Source of the DNA: Chitinophagales bacterium
Lineage (GTDB): Bacteria > Bacteroidota > Bacteroidia > Chitinophagales > JADIYW01
Length of the DNA: 64,000 bases
Direction: 5' to 3'
NCBI GenBank assembly: GCA_020636545.1
Contig: JACJXS010000014.1
Location: forward strand, 62,001 to 126,000
The notes beneath the pieces are model-generated. The model did not search any database and was not told the DNA's origin. It saw only the letters and a list, made by a program, of their open reading frames with translations. Below are positions 34,805-47,400 of the stretch, one piece after another; within the stretch, counting starts at the first letter, position 1; the number at the start of each line of letters is the position of its first letter. The translations under genes were made by a program, and so were the position numbers.

Positions 34805-36458
34805 TTTCTAATAATTCTTTTTTGTATATAATATAACCACGTTTCCCTTCTAATTGTAATTTTTGCCAACCTAATTTTGGATAATTATTCATAAAATAGC
34901 TAAAAGTAGAATCTTTTTTATTTCTTTTATCTTCAATAATGACATCGGAAATATACATCATATTAATTTGTTGAGCAACAATTATTGAATCATAAAAAGG
35001 TTGTTTACTAAAGAATGCATGACCTCTAAAATTCTTTCCTAGATATACAGGCAAAATCTCAAATGAAAGAAAATTTACAGTTGTATCAATTTCCATTGCT
35101 CTTATAGTTTGAATATACGGCAAATAATTTGGTTTTTTATAAGTGTAAAAATTATTATATCGAGTGTAAGATTGAACATTTGGTGAAATAAATACTAATA
35201 AAATAAATAACCCAACGGTTGTAAACGCTTGAATATTCTGTTGAACTTTAAAATCTTTAAAAATTGGCATAAAAAGTAAATACAGCAAATAAACTATAAA
35301 TACCAACTGCATTATAAAGTAATGTTCTCTTGGATATATCACAAAAGATGCCATTACAGAAGGTAAGGCAAAAGCTAATGCAATAAATATAGATACAAAA
35401 TGTTTTGAAGAAAGTATTTTTAAGTTACGCCAATAATTATTCCACCCAACTCTAGAAATCATTCCAAAATAAACTATGATAATCAACAACCATTTGATTA
35501 AATAATTAAACTTAAAAACTACTTTGGGTAGAAATAATTCTGGAATAAACTCAAAAGTCTGTTGAATATAATGTTGAATATTAAAACTTACATGCTTAAT
35601 GGTTTCTTTCGGGTTATTTTTATACATCTCCGAAAACGTTTTGCTATCACCAAATTGTGCTTTAAAAGTTTCTTCCCAATGCAAAAACTCCTTTCGTTCT
35701 TGATGTTTCCACAACATCGTATTGAATTTATAATGCTGTCCAAGTGCAAAATACATTCTACCCGTATTAGTAGTTGGAGACTTCCAAATCAAAAACATAC
35801 CTAAGAAAACAATTAACAAAATAGAAAATGAGAATTTTTCAAATTTTGAAAATATGATATTCAGATTCTGTTTTCTATACCATTTTATATACCAAATATG
35901 TAAAACCAAAAAGCCGATTAAACCATAAGATGTAACCACCAATTCTGGGCGAACATAAGCTAAAATCCTAGCCAATAAAATAAAAAATAATAATTGCTTA
36001 GTTACCTGTTTTTTATAATTTGTTGTAAACACAAACAACATAAAAATGAAAGCAATAGAATAATGAGCTGTCCTAGACCACCAATCGAATGCAGCAATGT
36101 AGGAAGTAAACATAAATGCCCAACTCAAATAAAATGCAACAAAATATGTAACACGCCTACTTCTTAAAAAATAAAATAGAACTACAGAAGGTAACCAAGT
36201 TAGAAAAATGATGGCAAAATAATGCAGATTGACAAAATCGTGAATAAATTGGTATAGAATTTTGTAACTAATAATATACAACGGACCATAGCCACCTGGA
36301 TAAATGAATGGATTAAAATTCAACAATTCCATATAGCCCGTTTCATCTACCATAGAAATGTCTAAAAATTGAGTGTAATTTCTAAACATTATAAATAGGA
36401 AAACTAAAGAAATTGGGATATACAATAAATCTACAAAAGATTGTTTGGTGAACTTCAT
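34794..36458 (-). CDS. Large polytopic membrane protein, probable GT-C fold
   Basis: 554 residues with about ten to eleven hydrophobic helices up to residue 430, followed by a soluble tail of about 120 residues. The first extracytoplasmic loop holds an acidic motif, SMVDETGYMELL (Asp38-Glu39), at the place where GT-C transferases have their catalytic Asp. Sequence similarity to named families is too weak for me to be specific. It overlaps the next GT-C-like gene by 11 bases, so the pair is translationally coupled and probably acts on the same glycan or lipid. Confidence 0.6.
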   Translation of the reverse strand: MKFTKQSFVDLLYIPISLVFLFIMFRNYTQFLDISMVDETGYMELLNFNPFIYPGGYGPLYIISYKILYQFIHDFVNLHYFAIIFLTWLPSVVLFYFLRSRRVTYFVAFYLSWAFMFTSYIAAFDWWSRTAHYSIAFIFMLFVFTTNYKKQVTKQLLFFILLARILAYVRPELVVTSYGLIGFLVLHIWYIKWYRKQNLNIIFSKFEKFSFSILLIVFLGMFLIWKSPTTNTGRMYFALGQHYKFNTMLWKHQERKEFLHWEETFKAQFGDSKTFSEMYKNNPKETIKHVSFNIQHYIQQTFEFIPELFLPKVVFKFNYLIKWLLIIIVYFGMISRVGWNNYWRNLKILSSKHFVSIFIALAFALPSVMASFVIYPREHYFIMQLVFIVYLLYLLFMPIFKDFKVQQNIQAFTTVGLFILLVFISPNVQSYTRYNNFYTYKKPNYLPYIQTIRAMEIDTTVNFLSFEILPVYLGKNFRGHAFFSKQPFYDSIIVAQQINMMYISDVIIEDKRNKKDSTFSYFMNNYPKLGWQKLQLEGKRGYIIYKKELLENGN

Positions 36459-36527
36459 ACCTTATAAATCTGAAAAGTGTAAAGATACCATTTATTAAGT
36501 ATTATTCAATTTTATGTTGTTTAATTT

Positions 36528-38123
36528 TCAACTTGGAATCCCCCAACTATGCATATTTGCGTTTGCAAAATCCGTTTGATATTTTTCAGGAATTTTCCCA
36601 TCTAACATAGAACCTAAAACAACAGATGGGAAAATTTCTTCATAAGTCAGCATCTTATTCAAATAAACTCGGCGATAAATATGACTTCTTGAAATATTTT
36701 TAGCTTCATCTAATCCTGATGCACCCAACATTTCAACAAAACTTTTGATAGTTTCTTCATGATAATTAGCAACACGCACTTTTTTATCATCAACCACCAA
36801 ACCAACCGTCAATTTTGGATCTTGTGTAGCAATACCTGTTGGGCATCGATTTGTATTACATAATAACGCTTGAATACAACCTAATGCCATCATCATTGCA
36901 CGTGCAGAATTGCAAGTATCTGCACCCAAAGCAATCGCTCTCGCAATATGAAACCCAGAAGTAATTTTTCCAGAAGCAATTAGCTTTATATATTTTCGAA
37001 TATCTAAACCATTTAGAATATTATGTACAAAAGCCAATCCATCAATCATTGGTGCTCCAATATAATTTGAAAACTCTTGAGGTGCTGCTCCTGTTCCGCC
37101 TTCTCCGCCATCAACCGTAATAAAATCTGGATAGATATCTAAATGAATCATCGCCAAACAAATAGATATAAACTCACTTTTATGACCTATACACAATTTA
37201 AAACCAACAGGTTTTCCTCCAGATAAATCTCTCAATTGTTGAATAAATTGTATCATTTCTAATGGTGTACTAAACGCCGAATGAAATGGAGGCGACTCAA
37301 CGACTGTATGTGGTTTTAGATGTCGTATCCTTGCAATCTCTTCCGTATTTTTGGAGGCAGGTAAAATTCCGCCGTGTCCAGGCTTTGCACCTTGAGAAAT
37401 TTTAAGTTCAATCATCTTTACATTTTGTAAATTTGCTTTTTCTGCAAACAATTCAGGATTAAAAGTCCCATCTTCATTTCTACAACCAAAATATCCAGTA
37501 CCGATTTGCCAAATTAAATCTCCACCTTGTTTTAAATGATGATTGCTGATACTACCTTCTCCTGTATTGTGTGCAAAATTACCTATTTTAGCACCGCCAT
37601 TTAAAGCTTCAATAGCTCTATCACTCAAGGAACCATAACTCATTGCTGAAATATTTAAAATACTTGCAGAATATGGTTGCTTACAATCTTTATTGCCAAA
37701 AACAACACGTGGATTATGATTTAAGGTATCAAATGCTTTAGGAGCCATTGAATGACACATCCACTCATAACCTTCAGCATAAACATCTAATTGCGTTCCA
37801 AATGGAATCGTCTGTAATGTTTTCTTAGAACGCTGATAAATTGTAGAACGATCTACTCGATTAATTGGTCGACCATCAATATCTGATTCAATAAAATATT
37901 GATACATTTTGGGTCTTAATTCTTCAAAAACATATCGCAATCTACCAACTAATGGATATATTCTACGAATAGCTTGTTTTTCTTGAAACATATCAATATA
38001 ACCCATAACTGTCAGTATCAAAAAAATTGAAAATAATACAAACCAATTTTTATCGAAGAATATAGAGAGGGCTAAAGAAATACACAACAAGAAACTTGAA
38101 ATGATAATAAACTTGAGACGCAT
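36528..38123 (-). CDS. FMN-binding glutamate-synthase-family protein
   Basis: 531 residues. One or two N-terminal membrane segments (about 4-45) are followed by a GltB central-type FMN barrel (about 90-515). Visible features are SYGSLSDRAIEALNGGAKIG, the KISQGAKPGHGGILPASK segment, the VDGGEGGTGAAP glycine loop and a 3Fe-4S cysteine set C-x5-C-x4-C in GCIQALLCNTNRCPTG. There is no glutamine amidotransferase domain, so it is not a complete glutamate synthase. Its reaction is unknown for this stand-alone, membrane-anchored branch. Minus-strand single gene. Confidence 0.88.
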   Translation of the reverse strand: MRLKFIIISSFLLCISLALSIFFDKNWFVLFSIFLILTVMGYIDMFQEKQAIRRIYPLVGRLRYVFEELRPKMYQYFIESDIDGRPINRVDRSTIYQRSKKTLQTIPFGTQLDVYAEGYEWMCHSMAPKAFDTLNHNPRVVFGNKDCKQPYSASILNISAMSYGSLSDRAIEALNGGAKIGNFAHNTGEGSISNHHLKQGGDLIWQIGTGYFGCRNEDGTFNPELFAEKANLQNVKMIELKISQGAKPGHGGILPASKNTEEIARIRHLKPHTVVESPPFHSAFSTPLEMIQFIQQLRDLSGGKPVGFKLCIGHKSEFISICLAMIHLDIYPDFITVDGGEGGTGAAPQEFSNYIGAPMIDGLAFVHNILNGLDIRKYIKLIASGKITSGFHIARAIALGADTCNSARAMMMALGCIQALLCNTNRCPTGIATQDPKLTVGLVVDDKKVRVANYHEETIKSFVEMLGASGLDEAKNISRSHIYRRVYLNKMLTYEEIFPSVVLGSMLDGKIPEKYQTDFANANMHSWGIPS

Positions 38124-38154
38124 AGCAAATACATTTTAAGTTAAAAAAATGCTA

Positions 38155-38319
38155 CAAGACCGTTGCAAGTTAATTATTATTCATAAATCTCAAGCCAAAT
38201 TCTTTCAATCATCTTCGTTCCTAATTTATTTTTAATCCTCATTATCAATGGATAACTGCGGTATAAAAATAAATGAGTGCCTTGAATATTTTTGTAATTT
38301 GACTTTTACAACGGTCTTG
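38155..38319. repeat. 11-bp inverted repeat framing 143 bp of non-coding DNA
   Basis: The arms CAAGACCGTTG (38155-38165) and CAACGGTCTTG (38309-38319) are exact reverse complements. Similarity continues weakly inward (an AA and GT beyond one mismatch). No target-site duplication is obvious in the flanks. The unit could be the remains of a MITE or a structured RNA stem; nothing else supports either. Confidence 0.5.
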
Positions 38320-38399
38320 ATTCTTAAAAGTAAATATTTTTGTACGAATTACCAAGTTATTTAACTTTCTAAAGTATCTCACACAAAATCCATAAAATA

Positions 38400-38427
38400 G
38401 AAACAGTCACTTAAAAGTGACTGTTTC
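38400..38427 (-). terminator. Terminator hairpin of the giant T9SS gene
   Basis: GAAACAGTCACTT and its exact complement AAGTGACTGTTTC face each other across two bases; the practical loop is TTAAAA. On the minus strand it is followed by a short TATTTTATG tract. It lies 28 bases downstream of the giant gene's stop codon. Confidence 0.75.
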
Positions 38428-38455
38428 CAATTTCTAAATTAGTTTAAGATATCTG

Positions 38456-41400
38456 CTATTCTTTAATGAATTTAGCTTGATGTTCATTACCATTGAATTG
38501 ATCAATCAATTTTAAAACATACATCGCCTTAGCAAAACTAAATGCATTTACTTGAATAATATTCATACCTCTTGTTACATGTTCAGTTTTACTCAACATA
38601 TTTTTACCAAGCATATCAAAAATCTGCAAATCTATATTATTGTCTCGACTAGATTGATACTGGATATTCAAATAACCATTAGTTGGGTTAGGATATATTT
38701 TTATAATACCGTCTTGAACTGCCATATTATCTTCACGAACTTTAATATTAATAATTTCTGAATACTTAAATGTACCATCACTATCAATCATTTTCAAACG
38801 ATAATAATTGTCGCCAAACTGAGGATTTGGATCATTAAAATTATAGCCCAATTCAATAATACTATTTCCTGCAGCTGGCACTTCACCAATATATTCAAAA
38901 GTAGAAGCATCATAAGATTTTTCAATTTCAAACTTCGCTGAATTTCTTTCTGAGGCAGTTACCCAATTTAAGACATTCACATCACCATCATTGTATCCAG
39001 TGAAAGATAATAATTCAATCGGTAATACAGTTGTTGGCGTATTTCCTCTAACAAATAATATTTGACCTGATGAAGCACAAGAAGCTGTGTTATTATCACC
39101 AATAATCTGAACGATATAATTCGTACATCCTGGTAAAATATAGGTTTGGTTAAAGTTTGTAGCAGTTGTTCCTCCTAATACTTCTTGGAATACAGCACAG
39201 TTTAGTAATATATCTTGAAAATCTGGTGTACAAGGTGTATTGTCAGAAACAATAGACATCGCAGTTTTACCACAACCCATTTCCGTTAATGAGAAAATCA
39301 CTTGAACAGTGTCATTTGGTGTACCATCACAATCTGTTCTGAATGTAAAATAATTTACAGCATTATTAGTTTCAGACATACAATCATAGTATATAGGTGT
39401 ATTATTTATACCATTTGTATTTAAGTTCCAGCATTGAGGTTGGTCATAACCAATGTCCGCAGTAGAATTACATGGGAGTTTAGCTTTACAATCTACAGAC
39501 AAACAGAATCCAAAGGTAGTTCTACTAGGATTAGCAGGGGCATTAGCATCAAAAACTTGCAAATATAAAGTTTCTCCTGGATAGGCTGCAACGGTCATAT
39601 CTACATCATTATTAAAACCACCAGATCCACAATTGATTTGTTGTAATGCTCCTCCACAACCACTCGGTGCTCTATATATTCCAATATGTTCATCAGAGTT
39701 ATTAAACCCAGGCATTGCTGCATACTCATCATTCCCTTGAATTCTAATTCCACTTGCATCTAATGGAACAGTAAATTTAAACCAATAGTCGTTACAATTC
39801 AACTCTCCATTACAACCTATTGCAGTTGCAGTTTTAGTTGCCTGATCTATATCGATTGCTAAATCTGCAATACTATATGTTTCTGTATAGTATTCATCAT
39901 CGGAACAAGGTCCTAATGCAGCACTTCTTATATGTTGAGTAACATCAATAGCACCGCATGGCTCATCATTTGCTGGTGGTACATTTGCTGAATACAAATC
40001 TGTAATAACAAAATCCCAAGTACCTCTATCTGTAAATGCATCATTACCATCAAACTGAATATAATATGTTTTTCCTGGTGCTAAACATCTAAAGTCTATT
40101 GATGGTGAAATACTAGTTATTAAGCTAGCAGATTCATTTGGAATCAAACCATTAAAATGATTAACGCTACAATTATATCCAGTTGGTGCTTCATACAATT
40201 GCATGTTTACGGATAGTAACATAGGAATACTAAAATTAGACAATGTCAATTTAACTTCACCAGATGCTGGAGCTACAAATTTATACCATAATGTTTCATC
40301 ATAAGATTTTCCATCTAATGGTGTTTGTGGATTTGGATCTAAATTTGGTTCATTAGGCTGTGTCGTTGCACAACGATTGTCCGCTGAATAAGTTGTTCCA
40401 ATATTTGCTGTTGGTGCAGTACAGATATTATCTGCAGGATTCGTTGTTCCAGCAGTAAATTGAACTGAAACATTAAAATTATTACCCACATCGCCACCTA
40501 ATAAACCATCTATACCTTGCACTTGGAAATAATAAGTCATGCCTTCTTCAATTTCCCAACATTCTAAATTTAAGGTAACATCATTATCAACTTTTGCGGA
40601 AGCCGTTTCTTTTACTTTTGACATATTATTCCAAGAAGTACTTGGGCAAACTGGAATAGTATCAACATTTTGTCTAAATAACCCAATATATCCATTTATA
40701 GCATCAGAACCTCCATTATTTGTTATAGAAATATTGTATGTTCCATCAGTATTACTTGCAACAAATTTATACCATAAAGTATGATCATAAGATGAATTCG
40801 TAATATCATCTAAAGGCCCATTTGTTTCTGGCTCATTTACTTGTTGTGTTGCACAAGTATTGTTTTGGTTATTAAATGCTTTAGTAGAAGATACATTCCC
40901 AATTGTTCCAAAATTTCCGCTAGTTGATGTAGAAGGGAAACTTCCAGGAGTAGCTCCAATACCACAAATATCATCATTCAATGGTGTTGTTTGGTTTGAA
41001 TTTGTCAATTGGATATCAAAATCTCCAATATCATCAACCCCAATCATATTATTACCATCAATCTGAATATAATATCGTTTAGTCGGACTCAAGCATGGCC
41101 AAGTTTCATCAATTTCATTTCCAACCAACAAGGTTGAAGAACCATTTGCAATTTCTTTTAGCTGTGACCAAGTAGGGACATTTGCAGGGGAACCTGTACA
41201 AGTAATGGTGGCAGTACTTGGCATTTCATATAATCTATAATTAATACCTCCCCACATGCCAGAAGTTACGTCTAATTGCATTCTTACACTTTGAGAAGCC
41301 GTTGGAACAAAAGTAAACCAAACTGTCTCATCATAACCATTTGAAGTAACATCATCTCCAGTTCCACCCATATTGCCACTTGTATTAGGTTCGCCAGTTT

Positions 41401-44400
41401 CCTCCCAAGAACAGTTATTAGTTCTATTTACTGCTGATGCCATATTTGTAGATAAATTTTCTGCACTACAAATCAAATCGTTAGACGGTCCAGGATTTCC
41501 TGAATTGTCATCTGATATAGTTACCACAAAATAGCTTTGATCTAAAGTAAATGGCACATTATCATTACCATCCACCTCAATATAATACTTTGTATTTGGT
41601 AATAAACAAGTATAAGTTACTGATGTAGATGCTCCTATACCAGAAGAACCAGCTCCTTCTTGTATTAATTTTCTTGAAGGTGCATTTGTTGTTCTAAACT
41701 GAGGACTACCCATATTTTGATTATAATAATACAATCTAAACGCAGGTGAGAATGTTCCTGAATGAGCTGGGTCATCAGCGACAGTAACTGTAATCTTACC
41801 TGGTTTTGAAGGTGTAGTAAAATAGTACCATACTGTTTCATCTTCAGCATTAAATGCCGCAGTATGACCAGTTTCATTAATACCGCAATAATCGCCATCT
41901 TCGCCATCTTCACAAGTAGCACAGATATTATGTCCTTTTCTTGATTTTGTACCACCTGCAGGCAAAACATAAGGATTAGGTGCATTTATTGTACTATCCA
42001 TTGGATAGGCATTGGCTAAATTATCATTTCCAGCTCTGTTTGAGTAATTACCTAAATCTCTAACTTGTAAATTAAATGCAAAATTATCAGATGAGCCTGG
42101 TAATGTAAAACCAAGTAACGCCATATCTATTCCATCTACTTGAACATAGTACCAAGTATTTGGTCTAGCACAAGGAATAGTTACTTTTGCAGAATCTACT
42201 TGAACTCCTAAATTAATAACTACGCCAGTATTTATGTCTAATTGTGCTAAATTACTAAATGGTGTAACTGAACATGAATTATCATTGCCAACATACCTAT
42301 AAACTGCAATAGATGGAGCTGCAATATAACTTAATGCTAAAACATCTCTAACTACAATTTCAATATCACCAGGATTAGCACTTGTTCTAAATTTAAACCA
42401 TACTGTTTCATCAGCACATGGCTCTGATTGCACACAACTTTGAGTAGTATTTGGTTCTCCTTGTTGTTGTGTAGCACAGAAATTATTTTCTAGATTTTTA
42501 ATAATATTTCCACCAGCTGCGAGAGTACCCATATTACGAGCATTACAAATATCGTCATTTGAAACATCTAAACCTGGCAAAGTCGCCATAGAAATAGACA
42601 AATCAAAATCTCCCATATTATCTCCAAATAATGGACAATTACTAGAACCTGCAATTCTAATTAAATAAGTTGTCATTGGTTTTGGGCAAGTTAACGTAAT
42701 TCTTTCTGGTCTAATTGATGGTAAATAAGGAATATTAGAACCCTCACCCACTCTATACAATCTATTAAATTTATTCGCACCTAAATTAGTACAACCAGCA
42801 GCAGTATAATAGGAATTTAGAGGTCCTGTATATTCATACAAATCCATATCAGGATCAAAGCAAGTGCCACTTGGATTAGTAACATTAATCGTAATTTCTC
42901 CTGGTAATAAAGGTGGCAATATCGGTCCTGTATTAAATGCATACCAAACAGTAGGCGTATTTCCTGCGTTAAATGGATTCAAATTCCAACCATTTAATCC
43001 TGGTTCATTTACCTCTGTCGTTGCACATCTATTATTATGTCTAAAGGCAATAGTTTCTCCATTATGTAAATAAGTTGTATTATTGAAAATATTAATATTT
43101 CCAGAAGCTCCTCTAACTCTATGGGCTTCACAATAATTATCGTTTCCTCCAGGCAAGTCAGGATTTGGTGTATAATCTACATCACTAATATAAGTAGGAT
43201 CTGCTGCTAAATGCGTAATCTTTAATCTGAATTCACCAGTTTCACAGTCTGAGCCTCTTTGACCAGTAGTATCACGTAAAGGATCGTTACATATATCAGC
43301 CAAAAGTGGGCCACAAAGAGTATTTCTATCTCCATCTACTTGTACCCAATACCATCTATCAGGAATTAAACAATAAACTTCTAAATCTTCATCTTGTGAT
43401 ATAGGGTCATAATCATCCATTATTTTATATCCATTTGTTGCTAAGTCGCCACAATCTTGATTAGTAATATCAAAAACTGCTACACCTAAATCAATATCAT
43501 TTCCATCATTTATTGCTTCTATTTTTACCTTTCCAGATGCAGGTGCTTGGAATTTAAACCAAAGAGAATGTTCTACGGTAAACTCATCTTGAATTATATC
43601 TAATATATTATCTTGATAAGCTCCATTGTTAATTTCAGCAATCTTACCAGATCCTTCAATATTAGGTTCAGTGGTAGCACAACTGTTGTTATAAATACCA
43701 GTAGTAATGCTACTACCAACTAACAATGTATTTACTCCAATTATCGTATCAGAATTACAAATCATATCATTTTTAGATGGAGGAATATTTCCAACAGCTT
43801 GAACAGATATTCTAAAATCACCCTCTACGTCTTCAAAATCAGCTTGTGAAACATAACTCGCATCACCATCTATCATAATATAATAAACTTCTCCAGGTAT
43901 TAAACAATTTACTGTCATATATTCATCAAATCCACATTTACCAACTCCAGGAACACATAATCTAATACCATCATCCTCATAGGAAATATCAGCTTCTACA
44001 CATCCCCCATCAAAACCAAAACCATTCTGTATTTCAGTTAATCGCCACTTATCATAACAGTTGGAAGTTTGATAAACTGCCAGTTGTATATTTATATCTT
44101 GATGGTAATCATCATCTCCTTTTATTTGATCTATGTTTTCTGCACGTATTTGCACTTTTCCGCTTAATGGTGCTATAAATGTTGCCCAAACTGTTTTATC
44201 GGTAGATGTATGTCTTGCTCCCCATTGATAAGGCAATGGATCGCCAATGGAAGTTGCACATCTATTTGTCATTTTAGTCCATACTAAATCATTATAATTT
44301 AAACTAGCATTTTGAGCCGTATCTAAATGATAAGCAAAACAAGGTTCATCATGCAAGTATTCAAAATTTCTAACACCAAAAGAAGTATAAGGCGATACGA

Positions 44401-47400
44401 CAGCCGCTATACTGTCTGGATTCACTAAACTTAAACCTGCATCTTGTACTTGTAATTTGAAATAACCCATTACACAATCGCCTGCATCAACTAAATCACA
44501 ACTTAAATAATGTCCACCATCTACTTGTAGATAATAATATTTATTTGGGTCTAAACAAGTTGCAATAAAACTATTACCTTCATTACAAGCGATGCTATTA
44601 CCACAAGTTTTATAAATATCATAATAGAAAGTTGTTATAACACCAGCCTCTATGGATTCTTGAACACCGTGGTCTTGAGCAATAATTGGAGTCCATAAAT
44701 AACGAGGATCAGAACAATGTAGATTTGTGCTATCTCCCAAAATAGGCTCCCAAATTGCCATTTGTAAATCTAAGTCATCATCAATGCCTGGGGAACCTGC
44801 TGGTGCGGATTGAGCTGTTATTAAAACTGAACCTGAAACTGGTGGCTTAAATCTAAACCATACGTCAGCCTCTAGCGGTTGTGAGAAATCTCCTCGCCAC
44901 TGCAAGTCTGGTGTAGCACAGAAATTATCATAAATAGTTGAAGGCGCTAATGTTCCACCATTGGGTACAGAACCTAAATCTATTGCATTACATATACTAT
45001 CATTAGCAGGTGCTCCACCTAAAGTAGGTGCTGTTTTAATTCCATAATCTCCGTTGTCATACGACCAGATACCTTCATAACATAGAGAAATAGTTCCAGC
45101 ATCTTTTATCTGTACATAATAAGTTGTATTTGGCATTGGACATTTTAATCTAAATAAATCATTATAACATGGCGCTCCCAATCCGATACCTGTTACGGCA
45201 TCACAAAGATCTCCAGGTATATTCATTTCTGGTTGTGCTACCATTTGTGTATGTACTGGGCAGACAGAAGGCGTTTCTGGTTTAATAAAAGTAACCTCAG
45301 TATTAAAACCAACACCACCTCCATAAGGAATAGGTTCTAAACATGCAACACCTCTATTGGCATCACTTCCTGTTCTATCATCATTGTACCAATAAATCCA
45401 GTCAGGAACCGTATTCCCAGTTGTAAATTTATACCAAGTGGTAGCAGTATGTGTACCACCACCTGTAATATTAGCTTCTTGTTCATTGTGATTACCAGGA
45501 TTTGCTACATCATTTTCTCCATTTTCAGCAGCAGTACATTTATTAGTATGTGGTAAAGAAAACATTGGAGCCGCACTCATTTTTCCAGAATTTGTCCAAT
45601 TTACACCAGTTGGTGTACCTGAAGCAGTACCATCAGCAGTAATTATACCTAAATCAAAAGCATCACAAAGATTGTCTGCAGCACGGAAAGCCGCTTTTTT
45701 AATTCTTAGTGAGAAATCAACATATTCTGATGTCCAAGGTGTAGATGCGTGATCAATTTGAATATAATAGGTCGTACTTGGTTTTAAGCATAAATATTCA
45801 ATTGAGGCATCTCCAAAATCTAAATTTTGAGTATAATCTACTAATGCTAAATTACTAAAACTAGCTGAATCTTCAGGTGTACATACTCTTGAAGTTACAG
45901 CTGTTTGTTCATATACTGCGAAAGTTGGCCATGAAGTGGAAGCTGAGCTAGATAATCTATCTACTTCAAAAGTATAAACATGTGGCAATTGAGCTAAAGG
46001 ATTACCACTTGGATAATAGGCTGCAGGAGTCGTAAATTTGTACCAAACTGTTTTGTCTATACTTTGAGCAGGGAATGGATCTGGTTCGTCGCTAGCTGCT
46101 ACAGTTGCACAATAGTTAGATTGTTTGTCAATAAATAAATCCACATTTGTAGTATTCGACAAAGGACCGCCATAAGTTGGAACACCTAAATCTAAGGCAT
46201 CACAAATTTTATCAGGTCCAGCAGACATTCCATTATCTTTTACTGTCATTGTAAATGAAGATATATCACAACCAATGCCTTGATTTTCTACTTGTATATA
46301 ATACGTTGTATTCGGCATTGGGCATTTTATATAATACTTAGAAGCATCGACTGCGTCATCACTTCCGGCTTCAGTAATACCATCAAACCAATTTGTGCTT
46401 GTTGTCCAACCTGCACAATTTAAAGGCAAAACTGGTGATCCATCTGCTTTATATGCTTTTACCCATCCATAAGACAAGCCTCCAATACAATCTAAACCTC
46501 CTGTTCCATCATTTATAGCATCTACATCTACCGTAATTTCAGTGCCTGGGTTAGAACCTGTTGTTACTTTAAACCATACGGTTTCATCATCTTCATCATT
46601 ATTGGGTTCATCTAGAGCACAAGCTTCTTGACTTGATGCTTGTTTATTACTGAAAGTTGGCACTGAAATAGTTTCTCCTAAATCTAAAATATCATTATTT
46701 GCAATCGATTCTGTATGTGCTGCTCCAGTTCCACCTGGACTATTAGAAGCACCAACTGTCCATGCATTGCAAAAATTATCGTTTCCATTGTACAAACCAC
46801 CTTGCATACGAACGGTTAAATCGTATTCTCCATCTACTGGTCCATATAAATTTACACCATCTACTCTAATGTAATAAGTTGTATTTGGCTGGATAACCCC
46901 AGTAAGTGTACCTTCTGCATCCCATTCCCCAATACCGAGAGCAGGAACTAATAAGCCGTCCCAATAATTTGCTAATTCATTTAGTTCGCCACTGTTTAAA
47001 GCAGCACCTGTACAAATTGGAGGATTACATGCTTCATAAATATAAACTTCTGCATCCATACCATTGGTCTTAGCATCAACTTTAACATACAACTCTCTAC
47101 CAACAACTGCACCTGTAGTAAATGAGTACCAAGTTGTTTTTTGTCCACCACTAGGTTCATTGGCTTGAGTTGTTGCACATCTATTAGAATGATTGGTACG
47201 TGTGAAAGTTAAATTTGAGCCAGTATATGATGCATAAGTACCTAAGTTATCAGACGAGCATACATTATCTTGTCCATTACTTGCATTATAACTTGATATG
47301 TTCACTTTTATTCTACCTGCACTACGTCCTCCATTCAATATATCTGTACACAAGGCAAAATTATAGCCAGTTCCTACTTGAAGATAATAATCTCTTCCTC

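Larger units (their letters stand above)
38124..38455. other. 332-bp intergenic region with inverted repeats
   Basis: No reading frame or RNA gene is apparent. The region holds the promoter side of the FMN protein gene and the terminator of the giant gene (38400-38427). It also contains a spaced inverted repeat, CAAGACCGTTG at 38155-38165 and CAACGGTCTTG at 38309-38319, which frames 143 bases of non-coding DNA. Confidence 0.6.
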
